A stretch of DNA of 64,000 nucleotides from Roseibium sediminis (GCF_008711325.1 NZ_VXDB01000016.1:1-64000); one strand, 5' to 3'; shown: positions 8,448 to 17,991, counted from the stretch's first letter. Translations and numbers: made by a program. Notes: generated by a model from the sequence alone, not told the origin.

Positions 8448-10004
8448 TCAGTCAACCGCACAAAGGGCAAAGGCCCCTATGGGCCGCGATACGTTGCGCA
8501 GTTCAAGTTCGCCAAGCGGTATCGGCTTGAGAGACGGGTCGTTGCAGACGCCCTCTGCCACCACGATGGACTGACCGACCGTCTTGCCATAGTCGCTGAG
8601 CCGAGCCGCCAGATTGGCCGCTCCGCCAATGACAGTGAAATCCAGTCGCTCCCTTGACCCCACATTGCCGTAGGTCACATCGCCGAAGGCAACGCCGATG
8701 CCGCACTCCACCGGTGGCTGCGCATCACTTTTCGGCTCCGCCAGCTGCCGGACAATCTCCAGAGATGCCTGAACAGCCTGACGGCACGCTTCGCCCTGTC
8801 CCGCCGTGACGGGAAAGATGGCCATCACCGCATCGCCGATGAACTTCAAAACTTCACCGGAATGGGCATTGACCACCTCCGTCGTCACCTCAAAGAAGTG
8901 ATTGAGCAATTCCAGATAGGCCTCTCGCCCCAGCTCGCTTTCAAGCCGGGTCGATGACCTGAGATCACAAAACAGGATGGCCGCATCGATGACGTCGCCG
9001 TCGCCCCGCCGGATTTCTCCGCCCAGAACACGGGCCCCGGTGCGCGCCCCCAGATAGGTCTCCAGCAGGCCTTCCGCATTGCTCTTCAACGCAAAGACCT
9101 CGTAAAGCCGACTGAGGATTGGAGCGCACTCGAAAATCAGGCCGAGATTGGCCGTTGTGAAGCCTTTCGGGTGATCGCTTGCAATGGTCAGAATGTTGAT
9201 CTGGCCGCCGGAAAACGGCATGGGCATGGCCACATAATCGGTCGCCCCCTGCTCCCGCAAATCGCCCATGATGGAAAAGCGGAACTCTTCCGGGTTCACA
9301 TCCAGCTTCTGCCGCACGCCGCCAAGGCCTTGCGAGACATAATGAAACGGGCTGGTCTTGTAGGCTTCGCTGGTGCTGATGCCTTCGTGAGAAGCCTCAA
9401 ACGCCTCAACCTTGTCGCCGTCGCGGGTCCACACATAGCGCCGTCCGGCGATCTGCGGATGAAGCGACCAGATGAGAACGCTCAGCCGGAATACGGCAAC
9501 CCCGTTCCTGACCAGCGTGCGCCCGAGTTCTGCGGTCAGCGCTTCCGCAGAGCCGATAGCAGGCGCTTCGCGCAGCATCCAGTCGACAATGGGACCTGAA
9601 ATATTGTGGCCCGGTGAGACTTTCAGTTCGGTAAGGCCGGTGTCGATGACATCGGCCACACCGGGCATGAAGGCAATGTAACCGGCAAGCGCCGCGCTCT
9701 CCGGCAGAGGGTGCTTGTATTGCCAGACAGCCCGCCCGAAACGCGCGCCCTCAACCTCGATATCGAAATAGGACGCAGTTCCCTTGAACGGGCAAAATGT
9801 CTGAAAATCGGGATCGGGGGTCAGAGGAACCATCAGGTCCTCAAGGGGAAAATAGATGACCGGTTCGCGCCGCGTCTCATACATGACCTGCGCACGGTTG
9901 GTGCGGGCAAGTAGGACCTCTCCCCTGCGCGCTTCCACCCACCCGGACGCTGGCTCGACCAGGATCTGATAATCGTTTGATACGGCTTCTACTGTCTGCA
10001 ACAT
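8448..10004 (-). CDS. DUF427 domain fused to class III adenylate cyclase
   Basis: A 518-aa protein with three parts. Residues about 17-115 match DUF427 (YFPLEDL, CPFKGTASYFDIEV, AVWQY, GYIAFM). A middle region (about 150-310) resembles the sensor region found before some bacterial cyclases (FRLSVLIWSLHPQIAGRRYVW). Residues 330-518 are a class III nucleotide cyclase with both metal-binding Asp (FCDLRSST, D347; KFIGDAVMAIF, D391) and a late GNVGSRERLDFTVIG. It should make cAMP from ATP; no membrane segment is seen, so it is likely cytoplasmic. It follows ttcA by 59 bases on the same strand. A perfect inverted repeat covers its start codon. The DUF427 fusion is unusual. Confidence 0.85.
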   Translation of the reverse strand: MLQTVEAVSNDYQILVEPASGWVEARRGEVLLARTNRAQVMYETRREPVIYFPLEDLMVPLTPDPDFQTFCPFKGTASYFDIEVEGARFGRAVWQYKHPLPESAALAGYIAFMPGVADVIDTGLTELKVSPGHNISGPIVDWMLREAPAIGSAEALTAELGRTLVRNGVAVFRLSVLIWSLHPQIAGRRYVWTRDGDKVEAFEASHEGISTSEAYKTSPFHYVSQGLGGVRQKLDVNPEEFRFSIMGDLREQGATDYVAMPMPFSGGQINILTIASDHPKGFTTANLGLIFECAPILSRLYEVFALKSNAEGLLETYLGARTGARVLGGEIRRGDGDVIDAAILFCDLRSSTRLESELGREAYLELLNHFFEVTTEVVNAHSGEVLKFIGDAVMAIFPVTAGQGEACRQAVQASLEIVRQLAEPKSDAQPPVECGIGVAFGDVTYGNVGSRERLDFTVIGGAANLAARLSDYGKTVGQSIVVAEGVCNDPSLKPIPLGELELRNVSRPIGAFALCAVD

Positions 10005-10026
10005 GACCTAGAGATAGCTAGGTCAT
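10003..10026 (-). promoter_or_regulatory. inverted repeat over the cyclase start codon
   Basis: A perfect nine-base inverted repeat (ATGACCTAG, six-base loop, CTAGGTCAT) overlaps the cyclase start. In the mRNA the 3' arm contains the AGG of the ribosome site and the AU of the start codon. The 5' arm itself reads AUG-ACC-UAG, a two-codon upstream ORF. This could be a translation-blocking hairpin or a DNA operator. Confidence 0.5.
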
Positions 10027-10063
10027 AGCAATTTTTCCAGTCCAACGCTTTCATAGGCCAACC

Positions 10064-11002
10064 CTATTCGGCGGCAAACAGCTTTTGCGTCATGGCGAGG
10101 CTCGCCCCACAAGGTTCTTCCGCCTCTCCGCCACTCGTTGCCGCATTTCCCGGACGAACGCCAACAAAATCAAACAGCGAGCGGTCGAGCAAATGAGAGG
10201 GACGCGTATTGCCCAGAGCCCTTGCCATGATGGAAAGGCGTCCGGGGTTTTGCTTTTCCCAGCCCTGCAGCATCCGTTTCACTTCCTCGCGCTGCAGACC
10301 GTCCTGCGAGCCGCAGAGGTTGCACGGGATGATCGGGAAATCCATGCCATTCGCAAATTTCGCGATATCCCCTTCCGCCGAATAGGCCAGCGGGCGCAGG
10401 ACCAGCAGATCGCCCTCGTCATTCACCAGTTTCGGCGGCATGGAGGCCAATCGCCCGCCATAAAAGAGGTTCATGAAGAAGGTTTCCAGAATGTCTTCCC
10501 GGTGGTGACCAAGAACCACAGCCTCGCAGCCATTTTCCCGCGCAACACGATAGAGAATGCCGCGGCGCAGGCGTGAGCAGAGCGAACAATAGGTCCGGTG
10601 GGCCGGGATCTTGTCGGTGACGATGGAATAGGTGTCTTCGCGGATGATCAGGTGCTCGATGCCGTTGTCTTCAAAGAACTTCGGCAGCACATCGGTCGGG
10701 AACCCCGGTTGGGCCTGATCGAGGTTGCAGGCCAGCAAATCAACCGGCAGCAGGCCCCGCCACTTGAGCTCCAGCAGGACGGCCAGAAGCGTATAGCTGT
10801 CCTTGCCACCGGAGAGACACACCAGCCACTTCACCGGCGTTTCGCGCGCACTTTCGGGGAGCATTCCAAAGTCATCGATGGCCTGACGCGTCTGGCGCAG
10901 CAACCGCTTGCGCAGCTTCTTGAATTCGACAGACGATGGCGCATTGCGCAGCAACACCGGCACATCTCCTGCCGCATCCCCGAGACTGGAAAGATCACTC
11001 AT
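10064..11002 (-). CDS. ttcA: tRNA 2-thiocytidine(32) biosynthesis protein TtcA
   Basis: A 312-aa PP-loop ATPase that thiolates C32 of certain tRNAs using an Fe-S cluster. The PP-loop [12 protein letters not shown], the first CxxC ([11 protein letters not shown]), the [17 protein letters not shown] signature and the second CxxC (IPCNLCGSQ) are all present. The C-terminal 30 residues extend beyond the conserved family core and look variable. It precedes the DUF427-cyclase gene on the same strand; whether they share a transcript is uncertain. TrmJ, which methylates the same tRNA position, is encoded about 5 kb away. Confidence 0.93.
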   Translation of the reverse strand: MSDLSSLGDAAGDVPVLLRNAPSSVEFKKLRKRLLRQTRQAIDDFGMLPESARETPVKWLVCLSGGKDSYTLLAVLLELKWRGLLPVDLLACNLDQAQPGFPTDVLPKFFEDNGIEHLIIREDTYSIVTDKIPAHRTYCSLCSRLRRGILYRVARENGCEAVVLGHHREDILETFFMNLFYGGRLASMPPKLVNDEGDLLVLRPLAYSAEGDIAKFANGMDFPIIPCNLCGSQDGLQREEVKRMLQGWEKQNPGRLSIMARALGNTRPSHLLDRSLFDFVGVRPGNAATSGGEAEEPCGASLAMTQKLFAAE

Positions 11003-11240
11003 GTCACCGCACCCAAGCCCACCGCCCCTGCTCCAGAGGCCCTTCGTGTGTGCGCCGGTTTATCGGATTGCAGAAAGGGGGGCAAGGTTTTGGGAACGCT
11101 CGCCCGAACATCGGGATAGTCATAATGCTCATCCCGCAGCACTTCACTATAATATGGAAAATCAAAGCGACATCGTTAAACTCTAAAAACACCCTTGAGT
11201 AGACCTCAAAAAACAATCTTGCACATCGGAGAAATCTATT

Positions 11241-12344
11241 GTGAAACACCTATTCTTGATTGCTGCTTTCTTTTTGTTGACCTTCGCCACACATGCCTCC
11301 TCGACGGAGGAAAAATTCAGGACGGCTATTCAAGCATGGTTGTCGGACGATGATGAAACCAGCTTGAATATTCTATCTGCGCTAGCCAAAGAAGGTGACA
11401 CCAATGCTAGGCTAATGTTGGGGCGAATAACTGACCGGCCAGGCGCTTTTTCACCCTATATGCTTTCTTTGTCGAGAAAGGAGCGCAATACACTGCTTAA
11501 AGCCCCGGGAGGTCTGTCGGGTACCTCTTGGCTATCTGTAATCGAAAAGGATAGTCAAATCGCCGCAGCCCACCTGAAGGCTAAAAACATACAAAACGGA
11601 GTTCCGGGCATTCGTGAATTACTCGAACTCGGTGAAGTCGGACCAGCCACGGGATATATGTTCAGACAACTCCATCAGGGAAACCAGAGTGACTTAGTAG
11701 GTCTCGCAAGCATCGAAACATCGTCTGATGGTGCAAAATTTGTTCTATGGATAGCTGCACTGAACAACCTCCTAGTTGGAAAACCCATCTCTTCTGAAAC
11801 GATGGCTACGCTGGAAAACTTCGCACATGAGTTAGACAAATATGATCTACGTGCACTTGTCGTTCTTGGCCACTATTATTCAATGCTTTCCCCATCTGAT
11901 AAGCTAAAATTTGCAGGCGCCTACACAATGGGCAAAGAACTCATAGGCAGACTGAATTTTGGTCTCATTAACGAGTCTGAAAAAAGCATCTCACGAACAG
12001 CTGCATCAGTCGCTTTGATGCACTCGAACCACACAAAGGGAATTGTTCAACTCTGCAAACAAGAGTGCGAGAGTTCCACCGAAGCCTGTGTAAAGACGAT
12101 CTTCGGCGCTGTTGGAGGCATACATGGCCTTTTGGAACTGCAAACGCCAGTCGAGGTAATTATACCGAGCGAACAGTATTTCGAGAGCAAACGCTATCAA
12201 GTAGACCTAATGAGGGTTGCTTATATCGTATTCGAAGAAAAAGGCTGGAAGACACCTCCCGGAACTCTAGACCGAAATCTAGAGGGCAAAGTGGATCAGT
12301 GCATCGCGGACAAAGTGCTTTCATCCTCAGCAGAAATAAAATGA
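11241..12344 (+). CDS. secreted helical-repeat protein, unknown, AT-rich
   Basis: A 367-aa protein starting at GTG behind GGAG. The first 20 residues (MKHLFLIAAFFLLTFATHAS) form a signal peptide. The next part (AIQAWLSDDDETSLNILSALAKEGDTNARLMLGR) resembles the start of a Sel1/TPR-like helical repeat, but the repeat decays quickly and I cannot name a family. Two Cys-rich bits (LCKQECESSTEAC) lie near residue 275. Base composition is clearly more AT-rich and codon use differs from neighbours, suggesting recent acquisition. It stands alone between ttcA and rpsD and shares a terminator region with rpsD. Confidence 0.6.
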   Translation: MKHLFLIAAFFLLTFATHASSTEEKFRTAIQAWLSDDDETSLNILSALAKEGDTNARLMLGRITDRPGAFSPYMLSLSRKERNTLLKAPGGLSGTSWLSVIEKDSQIAAAHLKAKNIQNGVPGIRELLELGEVGPATGYMFRQLHQGNQSDLVGLASIETSSDGAKFVLWIAALNNLLVGKPISSETMATLENFAHELDKYDLRALVVLGHYYSMLSPSDKLKFAGAYTMGKELIGRLNFGLINESEKSISRTAASVALMHSNHTKGIVQLCKQECESSTEACVKTIFGAVGGIHGLLELQTPVEVIIPSEQYFESKRYQVDLMRVAYIVFEEKGWKTPPGTLDRNLEGKVDQCIADKVLSSSAEIK

Positions 12345-12375
12345 AGATAAGGCAAAATTAATCACTTCAAAACAC

Positions 12376-12406
12376 AAAAAACCCCGCTGTTTCCAGCGGG
12401 GTTTTT
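12376..12406. terminator. bidirectional terminator between convergent genes
   Basis: Perfect hairpin with arms ACCCCGCTG / CAGCGGGGT, a short loop, A residues on the left and T residues on the right. It can stop transcription of both the AT-rich orphan gene (plus) and rpsD (minus). Confidence 0.88.
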
Positions 12407-12432
12407 CGAGAACTGTATTCGGCGCCTGGAAA

Positions 12433-13050
12433 TTAGCGCGAATAGAACTCGACCACCAGGTTCGGTTCCATCTGTACCGGATACGGTACGTCAGAGAAGC
12501 TCGGAACGCGGCTGTAGCTTGCGGTCATCTTGCCGTGATCAACATCGAGGTAATCCGGAACATCACGCTCTGCGGACTGGATTGCTTCCAGAACGATCAC
12601 GAGCTGCTTGGACTTTTCGCGAACTTCAACCACATCGCCCGGACGAACACGGTAGGACGCGATGTTGACGCGCTTGCCGTTGACCTTGACGTGACCGTGG
12701 TTGATGAACTGGCGAGCAGCAAAGACGGTCGGTACGAACTTCGCACGGTAGACGATGGCGTCCAGGCGACGCTCGAGAAGACCGATCAGGTTTTCAGACG
12801 TATCACCCTTCATACGGGAGGCTTCGTCATAGACCTTGCGGAACTGCTTTTCGGAGATGTTGCCGTAATAGCCCTTCAGCTTCTGCTTGGCGCGGAGCTG
12901 AACACCGAAGTCGGACAGCTTGCCCTTGCGGCGCTGACCGTGCTGGCCGGGGCCATATTCACGCTTGTTTGCCGGGCTCTTCGGACGACCCCAGATGTTT
13001 TCGCCCATCCGGCGGTCGATTTTGTACTTAACGCTATGGCGCTTTGACAT
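12433..13050 (-). CDS. rpsD: 30S ribosomal protein S4 (uS4)
   Basis: A 205-aa primary rRNA-binding protein of the small subunit. The N-terminus [22 protein letters not shown], the [19 protein letters not shown] segment and the S4 RNA-binding domain [31 protein letters not shown] are unmistakable. It is the Zn-free form, without the CxxC cluster. It stands alone, as rpsD does in many alphaproteobacteria, rather than within the alpha operon. Confidence 0.98.
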   Translation of the reverse strand: MSKRHSVKYKIDRRMGENIWGRPKSPANKREYGPGQHGQRRKGKLSDFGVQLRAKQKLKGYYGNISEKQFRKVYDEASRMKGDTSENLIGLLERRLDAIVYRAKFVPTVFAARQFINHGHVKVNGKRVNIASYRVRPGDVVEVREKSKQLVIVLEAIQSAERDVPDYLDVDHGKMTASYSRVPSFSDVPYPVQMEPNLVVEFYSR

Positions 13051-13402
13051 CGCGGTTTCCTTAGGTTAACGCGTTGTTTTTCTTCAAGGAAACGCGCCCT
13101 CCTTCCCCCTTCGCAGCAACGGATTGCCTTGATGGGTCGACAGAGCTCCAGCTAGACGGCGCCGGCTGGAATAGCTCACGGGTGCGTGGACCGTCTGGAG
13201 GATTCCCCAAACAGCTCGGCGGGTGGTATCGAAAGCGGGGAATAAAGTCAACCACAGCGGCGGAATTATCAGCTTTTCCGCTGATTGCGCCACAAACAAT
13301 CTGTCTCCTCACCGGCTGGCAGGCATTTCCAAATTGTTAAGAATCGATAATTTATACATTGCAACTATTACCAATATAAAGCCGATATTAAAACCGGAAG
13401 TT
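13051..13402. promoter_or_regulatory. intergenic region rpsD / EAL-CBS-GGDEF gene
   Basis: A 352-base divergent gap carrying the rpsD promoter and leader, plus the promoter for the EAL-CBS-GGDEF gene. I looked for a tRNA and for an obvious S4 autoregulatory structure and found neither. The reading frame of the plus-strand gene is open back to 13223 but lacks coding character there; the last 60 bases are AT-rich. Confidence 0.45.
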
Positions 13403-15232
13403 ATGGAACGCTCGACGGATTTACCGGACCGGAATGAGCCTCCCTCAAACGGGGAAGTTACATTCTTTTTGCGCCGCCCCGGCAGCACCACGGATATTGT
13501 CGAGAGTGTTTTATCCGGGCAGTCCATCGTCTTCCATCCCCTCGCCGACACAAGTTCCGGTGTTGTCTACGGGTATCGCGCCGACCTGGCGGGCTCCGAC
13601 GGCCAGACTGGATCGCTGATCACGAAACTCTGGAACCAGGCAGCCGGGTCTAACGCGCTGCCGGAATTCGAGCTGGATTTCATTCGTCTTGCTATCGAGA
13701 GCTTCCAAACCTTGGGGGCAGCGCGAGGAACAAAACTCTTCGTGCCGTTTGACGGACGCGCCCTTGGGCTTGATCATGATCCGCGCAGCACGCTGCCCCA
13801 GGCTATCAGTCAGGCTGGGCTGGCTCCGGCCAATATCGTGCTGGACCTTGCGAGTGACCGAATGGGCCCGCGATGCGAGGTCATGGAGCACAGTCTTGCC
13901 CTGCTCCGCCAAAGCGGCTTGCCGATTTCACTGGCGCAGTTTGGCAGCGGCAACTCCGACCTGCAGCAGTTGCATGATCTGTCGCCGGATTTCGTGACAA
14001 TCGATCGCTATATTCTTGACGGTATCGAGACCAGCCCGCGCAAGCGGCTGTTGCTGACTTCCGTGACAAGTCTGGCAAGGGTGCTCGGCGCGCGCATTGT
14101 CGCCGAGGACATTCAAACGGAGCGGGAATACAAGATTTGCCGTGATGCGGGCTGCGACCTGGTGCAAGGGACGTTTATCGCCGATCCGGTTCACTCCCGC
14201 CCGCAGTCCCGTCTCTTTTACGAGCATCTAAGAACAGGGACGTTTCAGGAAAGACGCAGGCGCGAGGAACAGAACATTCACCGTGAACTGGTTCAGGCGC
14301 ACACGATCCGCTTTGACGCCTCGATCCGGGACCTGCTGAACCTTGTCGTCGCCTGTGAGGACCAGAGCGTCATTCCGGTAGTCGATGACAATCAGGAACC
14401 GCGCGGTCTGATCCACGAGCGCGATTTGAAGGCCTATCTCTATGGCACTGACATCCACGAGCGAGACCGGGATCAGGCTCTGGAAATGCCGCTGCAGAAC
14501 TTCATCCGTTCCTGCCCTATCGCTGACATTGATTCCGACGCAAACACGCTGCTCCTGACCTTTGCCGCCTCGCTGGAATCCGATGGCATCGTCATCACGG
14601 AGAACTTCCGCTATGCGGGCTTTCTGTCGGCAACGTCTCTGTTGAAGATCATTCACGAAAAGCGCCTGCTTGAGGCGCAGGACCAGAACCCGCTGACCCG
14701 CCTTCCCGGGAATGCCGCCGTTGCCCGGTTCCTGATCGAGGCTGCCGACAAGACCGATACGCTTCGGCACCTGTGTTATCTCGACTTCGACAATTTCAAG
14801 CCCTTCAACGACAGATACGGCTTCCGTCAGGGCGACCGCGCCATCCTGATGTTCGGCGAATTGCTGCAAAGAACGGTCAATATCAGCAACTGCTTCCACG
14901 GCCACATTGGCGGCGACGATTTCTTCGTCGGACTTGTCGGACAAAGCCGCGAGACCGTTCTGGAGCACATGGAAAAGCTGAAGACCGCATTTCGGCGGGA
15001 CATTGAAAGCTTCTATTCCCCGGAAGACCGGGCACGCGGGCACATTGTCTCGCGGGACCGCTTCGGGGTGGAGCGAGAGTTCCCGCTGCTGGACTGCTCT
15101 GTGTCCGTGCTCAGCATTCCGCCCGGCCTATCCCTGCATCCTGATCAGTTGAACCGGGAAATCGCCTGCCTGAAAGGCGACGCGAAACAGGCCATTTCGG
15201 GGCTTGTGTCAAAAACGCTGCTGGCCGCCTGA
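13403..15232 (+). CDS. degenerate EAL - CBS pair - GGDEF signalling protein
   Basis: A 609-aa cytoplasmic protein with an EAL-like domain (about 20-280), two CBS motifs (about 290-430; [21 protein letters not shown]) and a C-terminal GGDEF domain (about 440-600). The EAL domain has lost key residues: YGYRADL replaces [10 protein letters not shown] replaces DDFGTG and VAEDIQTE replaces the ExVET loop. It is therefore probably a c-di-GMP sensor or inactive. The GGDEF site reads IGGDDFF, a conservative change that may retain cyclase activity. I use the ATG at 13403 behind CGGAAG; the frame extends 60 codons upstream without homology. The 3' end overlaps murI by 24 bases, tail to tail. Confidence 0.85.
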   Translation: MERSTDLPDRNEPPSNGEVTFFLRRPGSTTDIVESVLSGQSIVFHPLADTSSGVVYGYRADLAGSDGQTGSLITKLWNQAAGSNALPEFELDFIRLAIESFQTLGAARGTKLFVPFDGRALGLDHDPRSTLPQAISQAGLAPANIVLDLASDRMGPRCEVMEHSLALLRQSGLPISLAQFGSGNSDLQQLHDLSPDFVTIDRYILDGIETSPRKRLLLTSVTSLARVLGARIVAEDIQTEREYKICRDAGCDLVQGTFIADPVHSRPQSRLFYEHLRTGTFQERRRREEQNIHRELVQAHTIRFDASIRDLLNLVVACEDQSVIPVVDDNQEPRGLIHERDLKAYLYGTDIHERDRDQALEMPLQNFIRSCPIADIDSDANTLLLTFAASLESDGIVITENFRYAGFLSATSLLKIIHEKRLLEAQDQNPLTRLPGNAAVARFLIEAADKTDTLRHLCYLDFDNFKPFNDRYGFRQGDRAILMFGELLQRTVNISNCFHGHIGGDDFFVGLVGQSRETVLEHMEKLKTAFRRDIESFYSPEDRARGHIVSRDRFGVEREFPLLDCSVSVLSIPPGLSLHPDQLNREIACLKGDAKQAISGLVSKTLLAA

Positions 15233-16018
15233 CAATTCCAGCCCGAACCCTGCAAGCAAACGTCGAAGCGCGGCCGTGTCCTGTCCGGATGTGAAAACCG
15301 CCCGGTCGTGAAAGTCCGCAGGTCTGACGGACAGGTCGTCCCCAAGCACCCGTACCACCTGCCGCGCAATGGCCTCGGCAGGATCGAGCCAGTCCACCGG
15401 CCACGGCGCGATACGGCGAAACCGGTTGGCAAGGAACGGATAGTGGGTGCAGGCCAGAACCACGATATCAGTCCGAAGGCCGTCTTTTTCCAGGAAACAC
15501 GCGCTGATCTCGGCGCGAAGGGAATCGTCGCTCACAGGCTCGCCCCGCAGCTCCTGTTCCGCATGGGACGCCAGATGATCCGAGCCGACAAGGCGGACGT
15601 GGCACTTGCTGGCAAAGCTGTCGATCAGCTTTTTGGTATAGGCCCGCCGGACCGTGCCAGGCGTCGCAAGAACCGAGACAAGACCCGAAGCCGTGCGCTC
15701 GGCCGCAGGCTTGATTGCGGGAACCGTACCAACAATGGGGTGATCAGGATGAGCCGCCCGCAGCGCCTCCCCTGCAAGCGTGAAGGCCGTGTTGCAGGCA
15801 ATGACACTGGCTTTGGGCTGATAGCGGCGGATGAGCGTGTCTAACAAATTGAGGAGCCGTTCCTTGAGCGGCTCCTCCTCCCACGCCCCGATCGGGAACG
15901 CGGCATCATCCGCGACATAAAGAATGGGTTCATAGGGAAGCAGCAGACGCAGCTCCCGCAAAACCGTCAGACCACCAACTCCAGAATCAAACATCAGGAT
16001 TGGCCGCCCATCTGTCAT
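15209..16018 (-). CDS. murI: glutamate racemase
   Basis: A 269-aa enzyme making D-glutamate for peptidoglycan. The N-terminal [17 protein letters not shown], the first catalytic Cys in VIACNTAFT and the second in [11 protein letters not shown] are all present, with the acidic and substrate-binding residues around them. It starts three bases after the trmJ stop, so trmJ-murI form an operon. It ends inside the 3' end of the EAL-CBS-GGDEF gene. Confidence 0.95.
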   Translation of the reverse strand: MTDGRPILMFDSGVGGLTVLRELRLLLPYEPILYVADDAAFPIGAWEEEPLKERLLNLLDTLIRRYQPKASVIACNTAFTLAGEALRAAHPDHPIVGTVPAIKPAAERTASGLVSVLATPGTVRRAYTKKLIDSFASKCHVRLVGSDHLASHAEQELRGEPVSDDSLRAEISACFLEKDGLRTDIVVLACTHYPFLANRFRRIAPWPVDWLDPAEAIARQVVRVLGDDLSVRPADFHDRAVFTSGQDTAALRRLLAGFGLELSGGQQRF

Positions 16019-16021
16019 GAT

Positions 16022-16834
16022 TTATGCCTCGTCGCCGTTGTCACTCTCGTCCTTGCGCAGCCGTGTCTGGCGCCGCTCAAGGGCCGCCACCACACCGCGC
16101 AAAGCGCGAACTTCCTGATCAGTCAGTTCCGCCTTCTGGAAGATATTGCGCAAAGTTCTGACCATATGAGGGCGGCGTTCGGGCGGACGGAAAAAAGTTA
16201 CCGTATCCAGCGCGCCTTCCAGATGTTCAAAGAAGCGGACAACATCTTCCTTGGATGCGGGCGGATGCACCTCTTCGCTGAGACGGAAGGGCAAAGCCCC
16301 GCCGGTCGCGGTCTTGCGCCATTCATAGGCACAGACAAGAACAGCCTGCGCAATGTTCAGGGAGGCAAAATCCGGGTCAACCGGCAACGTCACGATCTCG
16401 TCAGCAAGCGCCACTTCCTCGTTGTTGAGGCCCCAGCGCTCGCGGCCGAAGATATACCCGGTACGATGTCCCAAAAGACCGTTTTCAACGACTTTGGCGG
16501 CCGCTTCGTCCGGACCGCGCACGGGCTTCGGCACTTCACGGGAGCGGGCTGTCGTCGCAAAGACAAAGGTCAGGTCGGCAATTGCCGCCTCAAGACTGTC
16601 GAACACCTGAACCTTGTCGATCACATGATCGGCCCGGCTTGCTGCCGCACGGGCCTTTTCGCTCGGCCAGCCATCTCTGGGATTGACAATACGCAGGTCC
16701 ACCCAGCCGAAATTGGCCATGGCGCGGGCGGCGGTTCCAATATTCTCGCCCAATTGCGGTTCGCACAGGATCACCGCCGGCGGAATGATGTCCGGCAAGC
16801 GGGCAGCGTCGTCGATTTTTGCGTTCTTGCTCAT
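16022..16834 (-). CDS. trmJ: tRNA (Cm32/Um32) 2'-O-methyltransferase, TrmJ/TrmH family
   Basis: A 270-aa SPOUT methyltransferase. Its N-terminal catalytic domain (about 18-185) has VILCEPQLGENIGTAARAMANFG (motif 1), the GYIFGRERWGLNNEE motif 2 and LNIAQAVLVCAYE motif 3, which form the trefoil knot that binds SAM. A helical C-terminal extension follows, as in TrmJ. It is predicted to methylate the 2'-OH of residue 32 in tRNA. It is co-transcribed with murI. The family call is firm; the exact substrate is inferred from best resemblance. Confidence 0.85.
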   Translation of the reverse strand: MSKNAKIDDAARLPDIIPPAVILCEPQLGENIGTAARAMANFGWVDLRIVNPRDGWPSEKARAAASRADHVIDKVQVFDSLEAAIADLTFVFATTARSREVPKPVRGPDEAAAKVVENGLLGHRTGYIFGRERWGLNNEEVALADEIVTLPVDPDFASLNIAQAVLVCAYEWRKTATGGALPFRLSEEVHPPASKEDVVRFFEHLEGALDTVTFFRPPERRPHMVRTLRNIFQKAELTDQEVRALRGVVAALERRQTRLRKDESDNGDEA

Positions 16835-16897
16835 GGAGCGGGATTTAGCCGAAGGAGCCGCTCGAGGGAAGACCCGGCAAACCGGAAACCGCTGCTT

Positions 16898-17440
16898 TCA
16901 AACGGCTGATGAAAGGCGCTTGTAGAAAACCGTCGTCGGATTGGGCACACCTTCCGGCGACAGGGCATAATCCGGAATGACCCCGACCCTTTCATACCCG
17001 ACCTGCGGATAGAGCCCTTCCGCCGTATCGCCGGTCACCGTGTCGAGGACAAGAAGCGTCTTCCCATGTGAGCGTGCAAGGCTGTCCACGGTCACCAGCA
17101 ACCTTCTGGCGATGCCGCGCCTGCGTGCATCGGGATGAACCAGAAGCTTCGCCACCTCGGCCCGGTGCTGCCCATTGTCCTGCGGTGCATGGCACACCAT
17201 CACTGTGCCGACAATCTCCCCATCAAGTCTGGCGACAAGCAGATGGGCCGTCCCCGCCTTCAACGCTTCGTGCTGTCCGGCCCAGAAAGCTGTCAGCCGG
17301 TCCAGGGCCACGGGCAGAACAAAACCGACACCGGCTCCCCCTTCCACACAGGCTTTCAGGATTTCGGCAAGGCGCGGTACGAGCGCAAGGAACCCGCTTG
17401 CCGCAACTTTTTCGATGGTCACGTTGGTGCGCTTTGTCAT
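16898..17440 (-). CDS. GNAT family N-acetyltransferase
   Basis: A 180-aa acetyltransferase. The acetyl-CoA-binding motif A appears as AEVAKLLVHPDARRRGIARRLL and the beta5/helix region as LLVLDTVTGDTAEGLYPQVGYERVG. The start ATG at 17440 forms an ATGA overlap with the stop of the upstream XRE-cupin regulator gene, indicating translational coupling, so the two products probably act in one pathway. The substrate is unknown; related enzymes acetylate antibiotics or small amines. Confidence 0.85.
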   Translation of the reverse strand: MTKRTNVTIEKVAASGFLALVPRLAEILKACVEGGAGVGFVLPVALDRLTAFWAGQHEALKAGTAHLLVARLDGEIVGTVMVCHAPQDNGQHRAEVAKLLVHPDARRRGIARRLLVTVDSLARSHGKTLLVLDTVTGDTAEGLYPQVGYERVGVIPDYALSPEGVPNPTTVFYKRLSSAV

Positions 17441-17991
17441 GGCTGGATCACACACAGATAATAGCGCGCAGGATGATCGCCCAGCGCCTTGTAACTGTTG
17501 CCGGAATAGAGACTAAACCGCAGGCAGTCACCTTCAGAAAGAATATGGATTTCATCACCAATGGTGACCTCGAGCTGGCCAGATACCAGCACCAGATGAT
17601 GCTCCAGTCCGGCAATCGGCGTGTCTGGATAGGCGACTGTCTGTCCTGCCGGAATTTCCCCTTCGATCAGGCTGCCGCGATACCCCGCAGCAGCCGGGGA
17701 AAGGGATCGGCGCAAAAAGCCTGTTTCCGGATCGCGCCAGACCGGCTGAAGAGGAGCCGATAGAAGCGCGTTTCCTTCCGGCTCAGCCCCGCCGAAGAAG
17801 GCGGCCATGGGAATGGAGAAGGCCTTGGCGAGTTGACCGAGGCTTGCAGCTGTGGCGCTGGTCTCCCCCCGCTCGATCCGCGACAGCGTGGCGCGACTGA
17901 GACCACTGCTGGCGGCAACTGCATCCAGCGTCAGCCCACGCTCTTGCCGCAGATCTGCGATGCGCCGCCCCAGCTTGCCATCAACATCCAT
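17437..17991 (-). CDS. XRE-type HTH regulator with C-terminal cupin
   Basis: A 184-aa regulator with an N-terminal HTH_3 (GRRIADLRQERGLTLDAVAASSGLSRATLSRIERG) and a C-terminal cupin domain (about 105-180; PIAGLEHHLVLVSGQLEVTIGDE and ILSEGDCLRF) that should sense a small ligand. I place the start at 17991, preceded by GGGAG, rather than at upstream in-frame starts. It is coupled by ATGA overlap to the GNAT gene. A palindrome at 18010-18022, just ahead of the gene, may be its own operator. Confidence 0.88.
   Translation of the reverse strand: MDVDGKLGRRIADLRQERGLTLDAVAASSGLSRATLSRIERGETSATAASLGQLAKAFSIPMAAFFGGAEPEGNALLSAPLQPVWRDPETGFLRRSLSPAAAGYRGSLIEGEIPAGQTVAYPDTPIAGLEHHLVLVSGQLEVTIGDEIHILSEGDCLRFSLYSGNSYKALGDHPARYYLCVIQP

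Noticed and set aside
10064-10130. C-terminal tail of TtcA ([10 protein letters not shown]) as a repeat insertion
   Set aside because: The stretch resembles repeat-derived peptides, but there is no second arm or copy in the window to prove it.
13080-13260. Possible tRNA in the rpsD leader
   Set aside because: No T-loop (GTTCGAATC-like) or cloverleaf arms could be fitted on either strand.
13223-13402. 60-codon N-terminal extension of the EAL-CBS-GGDEF gene
   Set aside because: Sequence is AT-rich and lacks coding character; the ATG at 13403 has a ribosome site.
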